Positions 34,132 through 42,500 of a DNA stretch of 64,000 nucleotides are shown here, piece by piece. How positions within the stretch are numbered: position 1 is the first letter of the stretch; each line of letters begins with the position of its first letter. The stretch is from Streptomyces albireticuli (GTDB taxonomy: Bacteria > Actinomycetota > Actinomycetes > Streptomycetales > Streptomycetaceae): assembly GCF_002192455.1 (NCBI RefSeq), contig NZ_CP021744.1, positions 6,782,501-6,846,500 on the forward strand, read 5' to 3'. The notes beneath the pieces are model-generated. The model saw nothing but the letters and a program-made list of their open reading frames with translations, was not told the origin of the DNA and did no database searches. A program made the translations under genes and the position numbers.

Positions 34132-34736
34132 CGCGTCACGTCCTCGATCGCGGCGACGATGTTGACGTACGCGCCGCACCGGCACAGGTTGCCGCTCATC
34201 CGCTCGCGGATCTCGTCGGGAGAGAGGGGCACGGGCGCGCCGGGAGGCGCCGACAGGGGCGTGACATGGGACGGCTGGCCCGCGGCGGCCTCGGCGATCG
34301 CGCCGACCGCCGAACAGAGCTGGCCGGGCGTGCAGTAGCCGCACTGGAAGCCGTCGCGGTCGAGGAACGCCCGCTGGAGCGGGTGCGGTGTGCCGCCGCC
34401 GGCCAGGCCCTCCACGGTGGTGATCTCCACGCCGTCCTGGGCGACCGCCGGCAGCAGGCAGCTGTTCACGCGCCTCCCGTCGGCCAGCACCGTGCACGCG
34501 CCGCACTGGGCGTGGTCGCACCCCTTCTTCGTGCCCGTCAGGTCCAGGTGCTCGCGCAGGGCGTCGAGGACGGTGGTGCGGTTGTCGAGGGTCAGCCGGT
34601 GGGCGGTGCCGTTGACATGGAGCGTCACGGCCGAGGACGTCGAGGAGGCCGCGGCCGCCGGGGAGCCGGGGGCGGCGGAGGACGAGGGGACGGGCCTCGG
34701 GGGAGGGGGCCCGTCCTGGGCGGAATGCGCTGCCAC
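34128..34736 (-). CDS. Aldehyde oxidoreductase [2Fe-2S] subunit (PaoA-like)
   Basis: Encodes 202 aa. The plant-ferredoxin-type cluster ligands are in GCDHAQCGACTVL with the later VNSCLLP; the all-alpha second cluster ligands are in FQCGYCTPGQ and GNLCRCGAY. An Ala/Pro-rich N-terminal extension (about 45 residues) precedes the fold; it lacks a twin-Arg motif, so a cytoplasmic complex is more likely than a periplasmic one. GTG at 34736 with AAAGG ten bases upstream is the likely start; an ATG at 34802 also is in frame. Confidence 0.88.
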   Translation of the reverse strand: MAAHSAQDGPPPPRPVPSSSAAPGSPAAAASSTSSAVTLHVNGTAHRLTLDNRTTVLDALREHLDLTGTKKGCDHAQCGACTVLADGRRVNSCLLPAVAQDGVEITTVEGLAGGGTPHPLQRAFLDRDGFQCGYCTPGQLCSAVGAIAEAAAGQPSHVTPLSAPPGAPVPLSPDEIRERMSGNLCRCGAYVNIVAAIEDVTR

Positions 34737-34948
34737 GGTGCCACGCCTTTCACTCGGGTCCCATCGGCACCGTGACGAGGTCCCCCCTCCCGCCCCGCGC
34801 AAACGCCACGGGCGCGCACGGCACCCGTTCGGCCCCGGACCGCCGGGTGCCGGCCGTCACCTGCGCCTTTCCGCGCTTCTCCGCCTCTTTCCGGCCGTAC
34901 GGCGGGAGCGGCGCCCGCGCCGCACCGCCGGATCGACAGAATGTTCGT

Positions 34949-35617
34949 ATGAATCGATCCTTGTCGGCCGCCCTGGCCGTGGGAGCGCTGCTGCTCCCCC
35001 TGACCCTGACGGCCTGTGGCACGGAACGGAGCGCCGCGCGGTCGCACACCGCGGCCGACCGGCGGTCCGAGCGGGCCGGCCGGGCCGACCGGGCCGGGCT
35101 GGAGGCCCGCGCGCGGGCCATCGGCACCACGGCCGACATGGTGTACGTGATCGAGGTGCGGGGCTTCGCGCTCGCCGAGCAGTCCGTCGGCGTCTCGGGG
35201 GACGACGGTTTCTCCGGCTCGTACGTCGCCGTGGGGGCGGGCCCGGGCAAGGGCGGCCCGCTCACGGTCCGGGCCGAGCGCCGGCCGCGGCAGGACTGCC
35301 CGCGTACCCCGGACGCGGCCGGGGCCGCGAAGGAGACGTGCGAGCGCGAGGGCGACCTGGTGTTCCGCACGTCGGGTGAGGGGCAGGAGTACGAACTGGC
35401 CGACGACGGCCGCACGGTCACCGTGAGCGCCCGGCCGGGCGACGCGGACCGCGCGATCCTGCGGGAGGCCGTCCGGTCCGTCCACCGCGCAGACGACGAG
35501 GAGCTGGACCGCGTCCTGCCGCCGCTGCGGGAACGCCCCGACATGCCCCGGCGCGGCGACCTGCCCCCGCACGGCGACGGCGCGCCGGACAACAGGCCGC
35601 CCGGCGCGGGCGGCTGA
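34949..35617 (+). CDS. Putative lipoprotein of unknown function
   Basis: Encodes 222 aa. A lipoprotein signal peptide is clear: MNRSLSAALAVGALLLPLT and the lipobox LTAC with Cys23. The mature part is charged and acidic with a disulfide-able pair (RQDCPRT, KETCERE), ending in a Pro/Asp-rich tail. No enzyme motif was seen. The ATG at 34949 is the only start that gives a signal peptide. It diverges from the aldehyde oxidoreductase operon. Confidence 0.75.
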   Translation: MNRSLSAALAVGALLLPLTLTACGTERSAARSHTAADRRSERAGRADRAGLEARARAIGTTADMVYVIEVRGFALAEQSVGVSGDDGFSGSYVAVGAGPGKGGPLTVRAERRPRQDCPRTPDAAGAAKETCEREGDLVFRTSGEGQEYELADDGRTVTVSARPGDADRAILREAVRSVHRADDEELDRVLPPLRERPDMPRRGDLPPHGDGAPDNRPPGAGG

Positions 35618-35665
35618 GGCCGGGGCGAGGCGGGGCTGATGCCAGGGGGCCGAAGCCGGCCGGGG

Positions 35666-36409
35666 TCAGATGCCCATCCGGGCGGCGATCCCGTCGAGGA
35701 CGCAGTCCAGCCCCGTCTCGAACTGCCAGAGGGGATCGTCCTTGCGGGTGGACTCACGGGCGTAGCGCAGGTACGCGGGGTACCGGCCGGTGCCCAGGAG
35801 CCAGCCCATCTGCGGCGCCAGCCCCTCCCTGGTCTCCTCGCCGTCGGACCAGCCCCGCTCCTCCCGCAGCCGGGCCAGCCGGATCTCGGAGCCGACGGAG
35901 CCGCGCACGTAGGCGATGACGGTGTGGAAGACGGCCATCGCCGAGTCGGCGTCCAGGCCCAGGCCGTCGAGGGCGGTCAGCGCGCGCTCCGGCACGGCCA
36001 GCAGATTCGGGGTCAGCACGGGCCCCGACGTACGGGCCAGCCACGGGTGGGCCAGGGTCAGGTCCCGGATCCGCGTGGCGAGCGTCCGCATGGCCTCGCG
36101 CCAGCCGGCGGCCTCGTCGGGCGGCGGCAGCTCGCCGTGGACGAAGTCGACCATCAGCTCCAGGAGCTCGTCCTTCCCCGTCACATAGCGGTACGCGGCC
36201 ATGGGGGCGACGCCCAGCTCGGTGGCGAGCCGCCGCATGGTGACGGCGTCGAGCCCCTCCGCGTCGGCGATCCCGACGGCGACCGAGGCGATCCGCTCGG
36301 CGGTCAGGGCCGACCGGGGCGCGGGTGCCGGGCGCGCGAGGCGCTCCCAGAGGGGGAGCTGGGCCTTCTCGGCCGACCCGGCCTTCCCTGACGTCTGCTG
36401 ACCGGCCAT
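35666..36409 (-). CDS. TetR-family repressor
   Basis: Encodes 247 aa. The helix-turn-helix spans about residues 36-85 (RIASVAVGIADAEGLDAVTMRRLATELGVAPMAAYRYVTGKDELLELM); the C-terminal domain is of the tetracycline-repressor-like TetR_C type. It diverges from an MFS exporter gene over 133 bases containing two inverted repeats. The likely role is repression of itself and the exporter, relieved by the exported drug. Confidence 0.92.
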   Translation of the reverse strand: MAGQQTSGKAGSAEKAQLPLWERLARPAPAPRSALTAERIASVAVGIADAEGLDAVTMRRLATELGVAPMAAYRYVTGKDELLELMVDFVHGELPPPDEAAGWREAMRTLATRIRDLTLAHPWLARTSGPVLTPNLLAVPERALTALDGLGLDADSAMAVFHTVIAYVRGSVGSEIRLARLREERGWSDGEETREGLAPQMGWLLGTGRYPAYLRYARESTRKDDPLWQFETGLDCVLDGIAARMGI

Positions 36410-36456
36410 GGGATCCGCTCTCCTTCCGGCGGTGGCGGGGCACGTCCCCGAAGTGT

Positions 36457-36526
36457 GTACAGCGTATCAAGAGTGGACGCTGTACGCGGCGATGTGTACG
36501 TTGTATCTCCATCGATACGTTGTACA
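36457..36526. promoter_or_regulatory. Two operator-like inverted repeats between TetR and MFS genes
   Basis: First repeat: GTACAGCGT at 36457-36465 and its complement ACGCTGTAC at 36477-36485. Second repeat: TGTACGTTGTATC at 36495-36507 and GATACGTTGTACA at 36514-36526, identical in outline with two mismatched dinucleotides. Both share the TGTAC core. They lie 17-86 bases before the MFS start, where TetR operators and the divergent promoters should lie. Confidence 0.7.
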
Positions 36527-36542
36527 CAGCGAGGGGGTTCCC

Positions 36543-38189
36543 ATGCCGGGAGACAGTGCGGTACGAGCCGGTGAAGCGCGAGCCGTCAAGGTGCCGGCCC
36601 GGCAGGCGCGGGCCGGTGAGGTGGCGGCCGGTGGGGCGCCCGCCGGTGACGAAGCCCCCGGGCCCGGCCCCCAGGGCCCTCCCCGCCTGGGCGTCCTCGG
36701 GCTCATGCTCGGCATCTTCCTCGCCACGCTCGACGGGCAGATCGTCAGCACCGCGCTGCCCACGGTCGTCGGCGACCTCGGCGGACTCGGCCACCTCTCC
36801 TGGGTGGTGACGGCCTACCTGCTCGCCGCCGCGGCCGCCACCCCGATCTGGGGCAAGCTCGGCGACCTCTACGGCCGCAAGGGCGCCTACATGTCCTCGG
36901 TCGTCCTCTTCCTGGCCGGCTCCGTCCTCTCCGGCACGGCACAGGACATGAACCAGCTCATCGCCTTCCGCGCCCTCCAGGGCCTGGGGGCCGGCGGCCT
37001 GATGGTCGGCGCGCTCTCCGTCCTCGGCGTGCTGGTGCCCGAGCGGGACAGGGCCCGCAGCCAGGGGATGATCGGCGTGCTGCTGCCGGTCGCCTTCGTC
37101 GGCGGGCCCCTGCTCGGTGGCTTCCTGACCGACACGCTCAGCTGGCGCTGGGCGTTCTACGTGAACGTGCCCGTCGGCGCGCTCGCGCTGCTGGCCGTCG
37201 GCAAGGGCGTCCGGCTGCGCACCGAGCGGACCGGCGGCCGCGTCGACTACCTCGGCGCCGCCCTGCTGACCACCGGCATCCTCGCCCTCACCCTGCTGGG
37301 CAGCTGGGGAGGCACCCGCTACGCCTGGACGTCGCCCTGGACCGGCGCCCTCGGCCTGACCGCCGTCCTGGCCCTCGCCTGGTTCGTCCGCGTGGAGCGG
37401 CGCGCGGCCGAACCCGTCATCCCGCCCCGGCTGTTCCGCAGCCGCGCCTTCACCCTCGCCCAGATCCTCAGCTTCCTCGTCGGCGCCGTCATGCTCGCCG
37501 TGGTGAACTACCTGCCGCAGTACATGCAGTTCGTCCAGGGGGCCTCCTCCACCGCCAGCGGCCTGCTGCTGCTCCCGCTGATGCTCGGCATGCTCACGGC
37601 GCAGCTGGCCGCGGGCCGGCGGGGCAGCGCCTCCGCCGTCCTCGGCGGCACCGGCACGGCACTCGGCGCACTTCTGCTCCTCCTGCTCGGCACGGACACC
37701 CCGGTCGCCGTCGCCTCGGCCCTCACCCTCGTCATCGGCGTCGGCATCGGTCTCCTCATGCAGAACACCCTCCTCACCACGATGAGCAGCGCGGCCCCCC
37801 GCGACATGGGCGCCGCCACGGGGACCGTCACGCTCGTGCGTATGCTCGGCGGCTCGCTGGGGGTCGCCGTGCTCGGTGCCGTGTACGCGCACCGCATGGA
37901 CGGCGTCCTGGCCGAACGGCTGGGCACCCCCGCCGCGGACCGGCTCACCGCCGGGGGAACGCTGACCCCGGCCCTGCTCGGGGACATGCCGGCCGCCGTC
38001 CGGGACACCGTGCGCGAGGCCGTCACCAGCGGCCTGCACGGCGTCCTCGTCGGGGCGGTGCTGCTGTCGGCGGTGGCGCTGGGCGTCACGGCGGCCGTAC
38101 GGGCGAGGGGGACGGGGGAGCGGCGGGGCGGGGGCGACCGGACGGAGGGCACCGACGGTGGGCCTGCCCGTAACCGCGCCGCCGAGTGA
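36543..38189 (+). CDS. MFS multidrug exporter, DHA2 (EmrB/QacA) type
   Basis: Encodes 548 aa with about 14 transmembrane helices. The first helix carries LMLGIFLATLDGQIVSTALP (the D residue typical of this class), followed by WGKLGDLYGRKG, RALQGLGAGGLMVG and VAFVGGPLLGGFL. A GAGGGGG ribosome site precedes the ATG by five bases. It is divergent from the TetR gene, which probably controls it. The N-terminal 45 residues are an unusual charged extension. Confidence 0.92.
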   Translation: MPGDSAVRAGEARAVKVPARQARAGEVAAGGAPAGDEAPGPGPQGPPRLGVLGLMLGIFLATLDGQIVSTALPTVVGDLGGLGHLSWVVTAYLLAAAAATPIWGKLGDLYGRKGAYMSSVVLFLAGSVLSGTAQDMNQLIAFRALQGLGAGGLMVGALSVLGVLVPERDRARSQGMIGVLLPVAFVGGPLLGGFLTDTLSWRWAFYVNVPVGALALLAVGKGVRLRTERTGGRVDYLGAALLTTGILALTLLGSWGGTRYAWTSPWTGALGLTAVLALAWFVRVERRAAEPVIPPRLFRSRAFTLAQILSFLVGAVMLAVVNYLPQYMQFVQGASSTASGLLLLPLMLGMLTAQLAAGRRGSASAVLGGTGTALGALLLLLLGTDTPVAVASALTLVIGVGIGLLMQNTLLTTMSSAAPRDMGAATGTVTLVRMLGGSLGVAVLGAVYAHRMDGVLAERLGTPAADRLTAGGTLTPALLGDMPAAVRDTVREAVTSGLHGVLVGAVLLSAVALGVTAAVRARGTGERRGGGDRTEGTDGGPARNRAAE

Positions 38190-38285
38190 CCGCACTCGCC
38201 GCCCCCCCGGGAACGCCCACCCCGGCAGCGCCACCCCCGGGAACGAGAACCACACCCCACCCGTCGACCGAAGGACGATGACCCG

Positions 38286-39446
38286 ATGCCCGGCATCAGC
38301 GCCAACACCAGCACCAACTCCAGCACCGACCGCACCACATCGGCCGCGCGCGCCACGGACGTGCTCGTCCGCCCCTTCTCCCTAGGGAGCCTCACCGCCC
38401 GCAACCGCGTCGTGATGGCGCCCATGACCCGCGAGTTCTCGCCCGGCGGTGTGCCCGGCGCCGACGTGGCGGCGTACTACGCCCGGCGGGCGGCGGGCGG
38501 GGTGGGCCTGATCATCACCGAGGGGACCTACGTCGACCACGCCTCCGCGGGGACCAGCGACCGCGTCCCCCGCTTCCACGGCGCGGACGCCCTCGCCGGA
38601 TGGGGCGCGGTCGCGGACGCCGTGCACCGGGCGGGCGGAAAGATCGTCCCGCAGCTGTGGCACGTGGGAATGGCGCGCACCGCCGGCGCCGGACCGGTGC
38701 CCGGCGCCCCCAGGATCGGTCCCTCGGGCATCCCCCTGGACGGGTCGGAGCCCGGCCGGGCGATGACGCCGGAGGACCTCGACGACGTGATCGCCGCCTT
38801 CGCCGCCGGGGCCGCGGCCGCCGAGGAGCGCGGCTTCGACGGCATCGAGATCCACGGGGCCCACGGCTACCTCGTCGACCAGTTCCTCTGGGCCCGTACG
38901 AACCGCCGCGACGACGCCTACGGGGGCGACCCCGTCTCCCGCACCCGCTTCGCCGCGGAGGTCGTGGCCGCCTGCCGGCGCGCCGTGGCACCGGACTTCC
39001 CGATCGTCTTCCGGATGTCCCAGTGGAAGACGGGTGACTACGGGGCGCGGCTCGCCGGGACGCCGCGGGAGCTCGAAGCGCTCCTCACCCCGCTGGCCGA
39101 GGCGGGCGCCGACGCCTTCCACTGCTCCACGCGCCGCTACTGGCAACCGGAGTTCGACGGTTCGGACCTCAACCTCGCGGGCTGGGCGAAGAAGCTCTCC
39201 GGCAAGGCCACGATCAGCGTCGGCTCGGTCGGCCTCGACAACGAGTTCCTCCGGGCGTTCCAGGGCGAACGGAGCGGCGTCGCGGGCATCGACGCCCTCC
39301 TGGAACGGATGGAGCGGGACGAGTTCGACGCCGTCGCGGTCGGCCGGGCCCTGCTGGGCGACCCGGACTGGGCCGCGAAGGTCCTGAGCGGCCGCACGGA
39401 CGAACTCAGGGCCTTCGACACGGGTGTCCTGGGGAGCCTGTACTGA
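38286..39446 (+). CDS. Old yellow enzyme-type flavin oxidoreductase
   Basis: Encodes 386 aa. OYE/12-oxophytodienoate reductase signatures are present: RVVMAPMTREFS, LWHVGMAR, the substrate-binding EIHGAHGYLVDQFLWARTN and AVGRALLGDPDW. It reduces activated C=C bonds with NADPH via FMN. It lies 96 bases after the MFS gene in the same direction and may be co-transcribed, which would put it under TetR control. The N terminus (25 residues, Ser/Thr/Asn-rich) is poorly conserved, so the true start may be downstream. Confidence 0.92.
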   Translation: MPGISANTSTNSSTDRTTSAARATDVLVRPFSLGSLTARNRVVMAPMTREFSPGGVPGADVAAYYARRAAGGVGLIITEGTYVDHASAGTSDRVPRFHGADALAGWGAVADAVHRAGGKIVPQLWHVGMARTAGAGPVPGAPRIGPSGIPLDGSEPGRAMTPEDLDDVIAAFAAGAAAAEERGFDGIEIHGAHGYLVDQFLWARTNRRDDAYGGDPVSRTRFAAEVVAACRRAVAPDFPIVFRMSQWKTGDYGARLAGTPRELEALLTPLAEAGADAFHCSTRRYWQPEFDGSDLNLAGWAKKLSGKATISVGSVGLDNEFLRAFQGERSGVAGIDALLERMERDEFDAVAVGRALLGDPDWAAKVLSGRTDELRAFDTGVLGSLY

Positions 39447-39570
39447 GGGGCTTTCGGCGAGGGACGACCCGCGCGCACCCGCCGGGGAGAGCGGGCCCCG
39501 GGCGGGTGGCCCGCGTCGCGCCTCCTGAGGCACGGGCCCTCGTGACGCGCCTTCGGGGGGTGCGGGGGCG

Positions 39571-39789
39571 TCACATCACGCCTCCAAGGAGGGCAGGGCC
39601 GGACCGGCGGTCTTGCGTCGCGCCATGGGGGAGGTCCGCACCGCAGGACCAGGCCGGAGGTGTCATACCGCGCTCCAAGGAGGGCAGGGCCGGAAACCGG
39701 CGGCCTTGCGTCGCGCCTTCGGGGAGGTCCGCAGGGCCAGGCCGGGGGCGCGTCACACCGCCCCTCCGGGGAGGGCCGGGCCGGTGGCC
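39571..39789. repeat. Approximately 90-bp imperfect tandem repeat
   Basis: Two full copies and a partial third of a 90-92-base unit begin at 39571, 39663 and 39753. Each starts TCAYACC/TCACATCACG, continues with CTCCAAGGAGGGCAGGGCCGG and, in the first two, TTGCGTCGCGCC then GGGGAGGTCCGCA. It fills most of the gap between the OYE gene and the P-loop ATPase gene (39447-39789). The preceding 120 bases contain looser matches (GCGTCGCGCCTCC). No gene was seen in it. Confidence 0.8.
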
Positions 39790-40611
39790 TCAGGCCGCGT
39801 CCGACGCCACCCCCGACGCCGCGTACGGTGCCGCCCGGCGGAGCCGCTTCCCGTCGAACTCCACCGCCGCCACCCGCTCCCGCGACGTCCGGTCCAGCAG
39901 CACCACCGAGGCCGCCTCCGGGACCGTGGTCACCCGCGCCGCCGTCCCGCCGGTCCTTCCGGCCTCCGCGGTCAGCGCGCGCAACAGCCGGTCGAGGCCC
40001 CGCCGGTGCCGGGCGAAGACCCGCTCCGGCGCCCACCGGCCACGCGCCTTCTGGCCGGCCAGGGCCTCGGCGGCCCCGACGTCCAGCAGCACCAGGTGCA
40101 GCTCCCGCCCCTGCCGCCCGGCCGTACGGGCCAGCCACCGCCGCATCCACGCCCGGCTCCCGCAGTCGTGCACCAGGAACGGCCCGCCCCCGCGCACCGC
40201 CGAGCGCAGCCACCGGAAGTGCTCCAGCCGCGCCCAGGGCCGGTACACCGCGTACGGCAGCCGGGCCGGCATCACGGCCTCGCAGGCGACGTGGACGTCG
40301 CGCGGGTCGACGGCGGGCGCCGCCTCGGACCAGCGGCGCAGCAGGGTGCTCTTGCCGCTGCCGGGCAGCCCGGAGACGACGACCACGGCGCCCGCCGGAT
40401 AGGAGAGGGACAGGCCGGCCGGGACCTCCGCCCGGCCGCGCAGATCCACCAGCCCGCGCGGGCGCAGGGACGGCCCGTGCGGGCCCTCGCCCACGACGGC
40501 CGCCGCGGCCGCCGGTATGCCTCCCGCGGAGTCGGCCGCCGGTTCCGCCGTCGCGGCTCCCGCGCCCTGCCCCGCCATGTCCTTCGCGCCGGGCCTGCCC
40601 GTCTCGCCCAC
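39790..40611 (-). CDS. P-loop ATPase of AAA/zeta-kinase-like (AAA_33) type
   Basis: Encodes 273 aa. The Walker A motif is VVVVSGLPGSGKSTLL (about 67-82); later PFLVHDCGS and ELHLVLLDV resemble the Walker B strand region of small nucleoside-kinase-like ATPases. It probably phosphorylates a small molecule or hydrolyses ATP; the substrate is unknown. GTG at 40611 with AAGGGG five bases ahead is preferred; an ATG at 40578 is also in frame. The reading frame runs much further upstream (to 41103), but that section lies in repeats and is not coding. Confidence 0.75.
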   Translation of the reverse strand: MGETGRPGAKDMAGQGAGAATAEPAADSAGGIPAAAAAVVGEGPHGPSLRPRGLVDLRGRAEVPAGLSLSYPAGAVVVVSGLPGSGKSTLLRRWSEAAPAVDPRDVHVACEAVMPARLPYAVYRPWARLEHFRWLRSAVRGGGPFLVHDCGSRAWMRRWLARTAGRQGRELHLVLLDVGAAEALAGQKARGRWAPERVFARHRRGLDRLLRALTAEAGRTGGTAARVTTVPEAASVVLLDRTSRERVAAVEFDGKRLRRAAPYAASGVASDAA

Positions 40612-41041
40612 TACCGCCCCTTGTCCGAACCTGCGTGCCCCACAGCCTCGCACGGTCGAGGGCCCCCGCCGGGGCCGGAGCCGGGGACGGAGTGGGAGAC
40701 GCGAGGGCGGGGCGTTCGGTTGACCCATGTACGGCTCGGCCGGGCGGTGGCAGGCGGGTGGCTTTGCCCGGGCCCCCGCAAACGCCGGACGGGCTGGATT
40801 CGCCCCTGTCCGAGGTCGGTTTCCCTGCGCCGGAAGCCGCTCCTCTGTGCCGTCGGCGACCTTCCCGCCCGGTTCCGGGCAACAAAACAGCCCGTCCGGG
40901 GGCACCTCCCGGCGGTAGCCGGGGGAGTTCGAGGACCGGGGTCCGGGGCGGAGCCCCGCACGCGGCGGAGTCGCACATCGGATGCGGCGGGAAGGGGCGG
41001 GGCTGGGGAAAAAGCCGCCCGCAGGGCACCCCGCACCACCA
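40612..41041. repeat. Intergenic region with a dispersed GC-rich repeat copy
   Basis: The 430 bases upstream of the ATPase gene contain no supported gene. From about 40780 to 41030 there is a degenerate copy of the same repeat as at 19.8 kb: AAACGCCGGACGGGCTGGATT, CCCGGTTCCGGGCAACAAAACAGCCCGTCCGG, GAGGACCGGGGTCCGGGGCGGAGCCCC and GGGAAGGGGCGGGGCTGGGG. It is adjacent to the stop of the DUF4185 gene and probably acts as a transcription end. Confidence 0.65.
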
Positions 41042-42253
41042 CTACCCCCCGAGCACCACCCGAAAGAACCTGGGCCGGTAAATACCGGCCCACCGCACCA
41101 CATCCCCCGGCTCCAGACTGTTCACGTTGTACGACACGACCAGCTCCCCCCGCCGCCCCAACTCCACGTGCTCATGCGGGTTGTACGCGATGACGTTCCC
41201 GTTCCGGTACGTCCCGGCGGCACCCGACTCCGGCGCCGTGTACACCGTCCGCGCCGCCCCGAACGGCCCCGCCGGCGAGCGGGACCACGCGAGCCGCGTC
41301 TCCGCGCTGAACGGCACGTCCGCCCGTTGCGTCACCAGCGCGTACCAGTGCCCGTGCCGGACGACGCTGAGCTCGTCCGAGGTGAGCAACGCCGCCCCGC
41401 CCGGCCCGCAGAGCGGCGCGGACCGCGCCTCGCGGGCCGACCAGCCGCCGCCGGAGGTCCGGTACCGCCAGGGCCGCCGGAGGTCGGAGCCCTCGACACG
41501 GGCCAGGTGCAGCCGGTTGCCGCCCGAGGCGAGCCGCTCGGTGCCGTAGACGTAGGTGCGCCCGCCCTGCCGCTCCAGCCAGGCGCCCCAGACGATGCCC
41601 GCCGAGGAGGGCAGCGGCGTGAGCGAGCGGGGCCGGCCGGGGAGGCCGGGCCCGAACCGGGCGAGGGCGTTGCCGCGCCAGGCCACGTCCAGCGGGCCCG
41701 GCCCGGTGCGGGCGTAGCGCGCGTAGACGACGGAGAAGCCCTTGCCGTCCGGGACGCCGGCCCGTGCCCAGTACCACTCGTCGCGGCCGGGCCCGGCGAC
41801 GACGGAGGCGGGGCGCCCGGCGCGGTCGCGCCCCGTCACGGTGCGCGGGCCGTGCCGGTTCCAGAGCACGAAGCTGTTGTTGACGAACGGCGTCGTGCCG
41901 CCGTCCGCCTCGGCGGGGGAGCGGGAGCCGTCCGGCCGGAGCGTGCCGAGGAAGGTGTCGGAGAAGATCCACAGCTCGCCGGCGGGGGTCGGCACGGAGT
42001 ACGTGCTGTCGCCGCCCGTCCAGTGGCCCGCCCCGGCCGGGCCGGAACCGGGGCGTCCGGCGTACCGGGCGAACGCCTCGTCCAGCTTCCTGTCGGGGTG
42101 GACACCGAGGACGCGGGGCGGCGACGCCGGCTCCGGCCGGGGTGGCGAGGGCGGCAGGAACGCGCAGACCGCCGCGAGGCAGACGACGACGGCCGGCGGC
42201 ACGCGCGGGCCTGCGGACCGGCGACGGCGCCATGGGCGGAAGGACATCGTCAC
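41042..42253 (-). CDS. DUF4185-like exported protein
   Basis: Encodes 403 aa. The N terminus has a basic run (RPWRRRRSAG) and one hydrophobic segment (AVVVCLAAVCAFLPP), a signal peptide or anchor. The rest resembles DUF4185 beta-propeller-like proteins: WTGGDSTYSVPTPAGELWIFSDTFLG, FVNNSFVLWN, SVVYARY, YVYGTERL and MLTQRADV-like YALVTQRADV. Such folds resemble sialidase-type propellers, but no function is known. Start MTMSFRP at 42253 or MSFRP at 42247. It faces the P-loop ATPase region across a repeat block. Confidence 0.78.
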   Translation of the reverse strand: MTMSFRPWRRRRSAGPRVPPAVVVCLAAVCAFLPPSPPRPEPASPPRVLGVHPDRKLDEAFARYAGRPGSGPAGAGHWTGGDSTYSVPTPAGELWIFSDTFLGTLRPDGSRSPAEADGGTTPFVNNSFVLWNRHGPRTVTGRDRAGRPASVVAGPGRDEWYWARAGVPDGKGFSVVYARYARTGPGPLDVAWRGNALARFGPGLPGRPRSLTPLPSSAGIVWGAWLERQGGRTYVYGTERLASGGNRLHLARVEGSDLRRPWRYRTSGGGWSAREARSAPLCGPGGAALLTSDELSVVRHGHWYALVTQRADVPFSAETRLAWSRSPAGPFGAARTVYTAPESGAAGTYRNGNVIAYNPHEHVELGRRGELVVSYNVNSLEPGDVVRWAGIYRPRFFRVVLGG

Positions 42254-42343
42254 GACGGGCCAACGAGCGCCCGCGACCCCGGGGCGGGGAGCGACGGGAT
42301 GTGCGGCCGTTCGCGCAGGGACATCACCCTTTCGCGGGGCGGG

Positions 42344-42500
42344 TCCTCCACGCCCGGCTCAGCGGGGGTGTCCTCCACACAGGGCTCAGCGCCCGGGCCC
42401 TCTACGCCCGGCTCAGCGTCCTCCACGCCCGGCTCAGCGCCCGGGCCCTCTACGCCCGGCTCAGCGTCCTCCACGCCCGGCTCAGCGGCCGGGCCCCGGC
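42344..42500. repeat. 48-bp tandem repeat array between two genes
   Basis: A 48-base unit (GCCCGGGCCCTCTACGCCC..., then a TCCTCCACGCCCGGCTCAGCG half) starts at 42391, 42439 and 42487 (partial); two related 21-base TCCTCCACGCCCGGCTCAGCG units precede at 42344 and 42371. It spans the gap between the DUF4185 gene (start 42253) and the HAD gene, whose stop codon lies inside the array. A minus-strand peptide with EPGVEGPGAEPGVEDA repeats can be read from a GTG, but nothing else suggests coding. Confidence 0.8.

Noticed and set aside
40612..41103. Upstream extension of the P-loop ATPase frame
   Set aside because: It lies in dispersed GC-rich repeats and codes low-complexity sequence; a ribosome site supports the GTG at 40611.
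42250..42474. 74-aa minus-strand frame with EPGVEGPGA repeats
   Set aside because: It is made by the tandem repeat, starts with a GTG inside it and lacks a ribosome site and any known fold.
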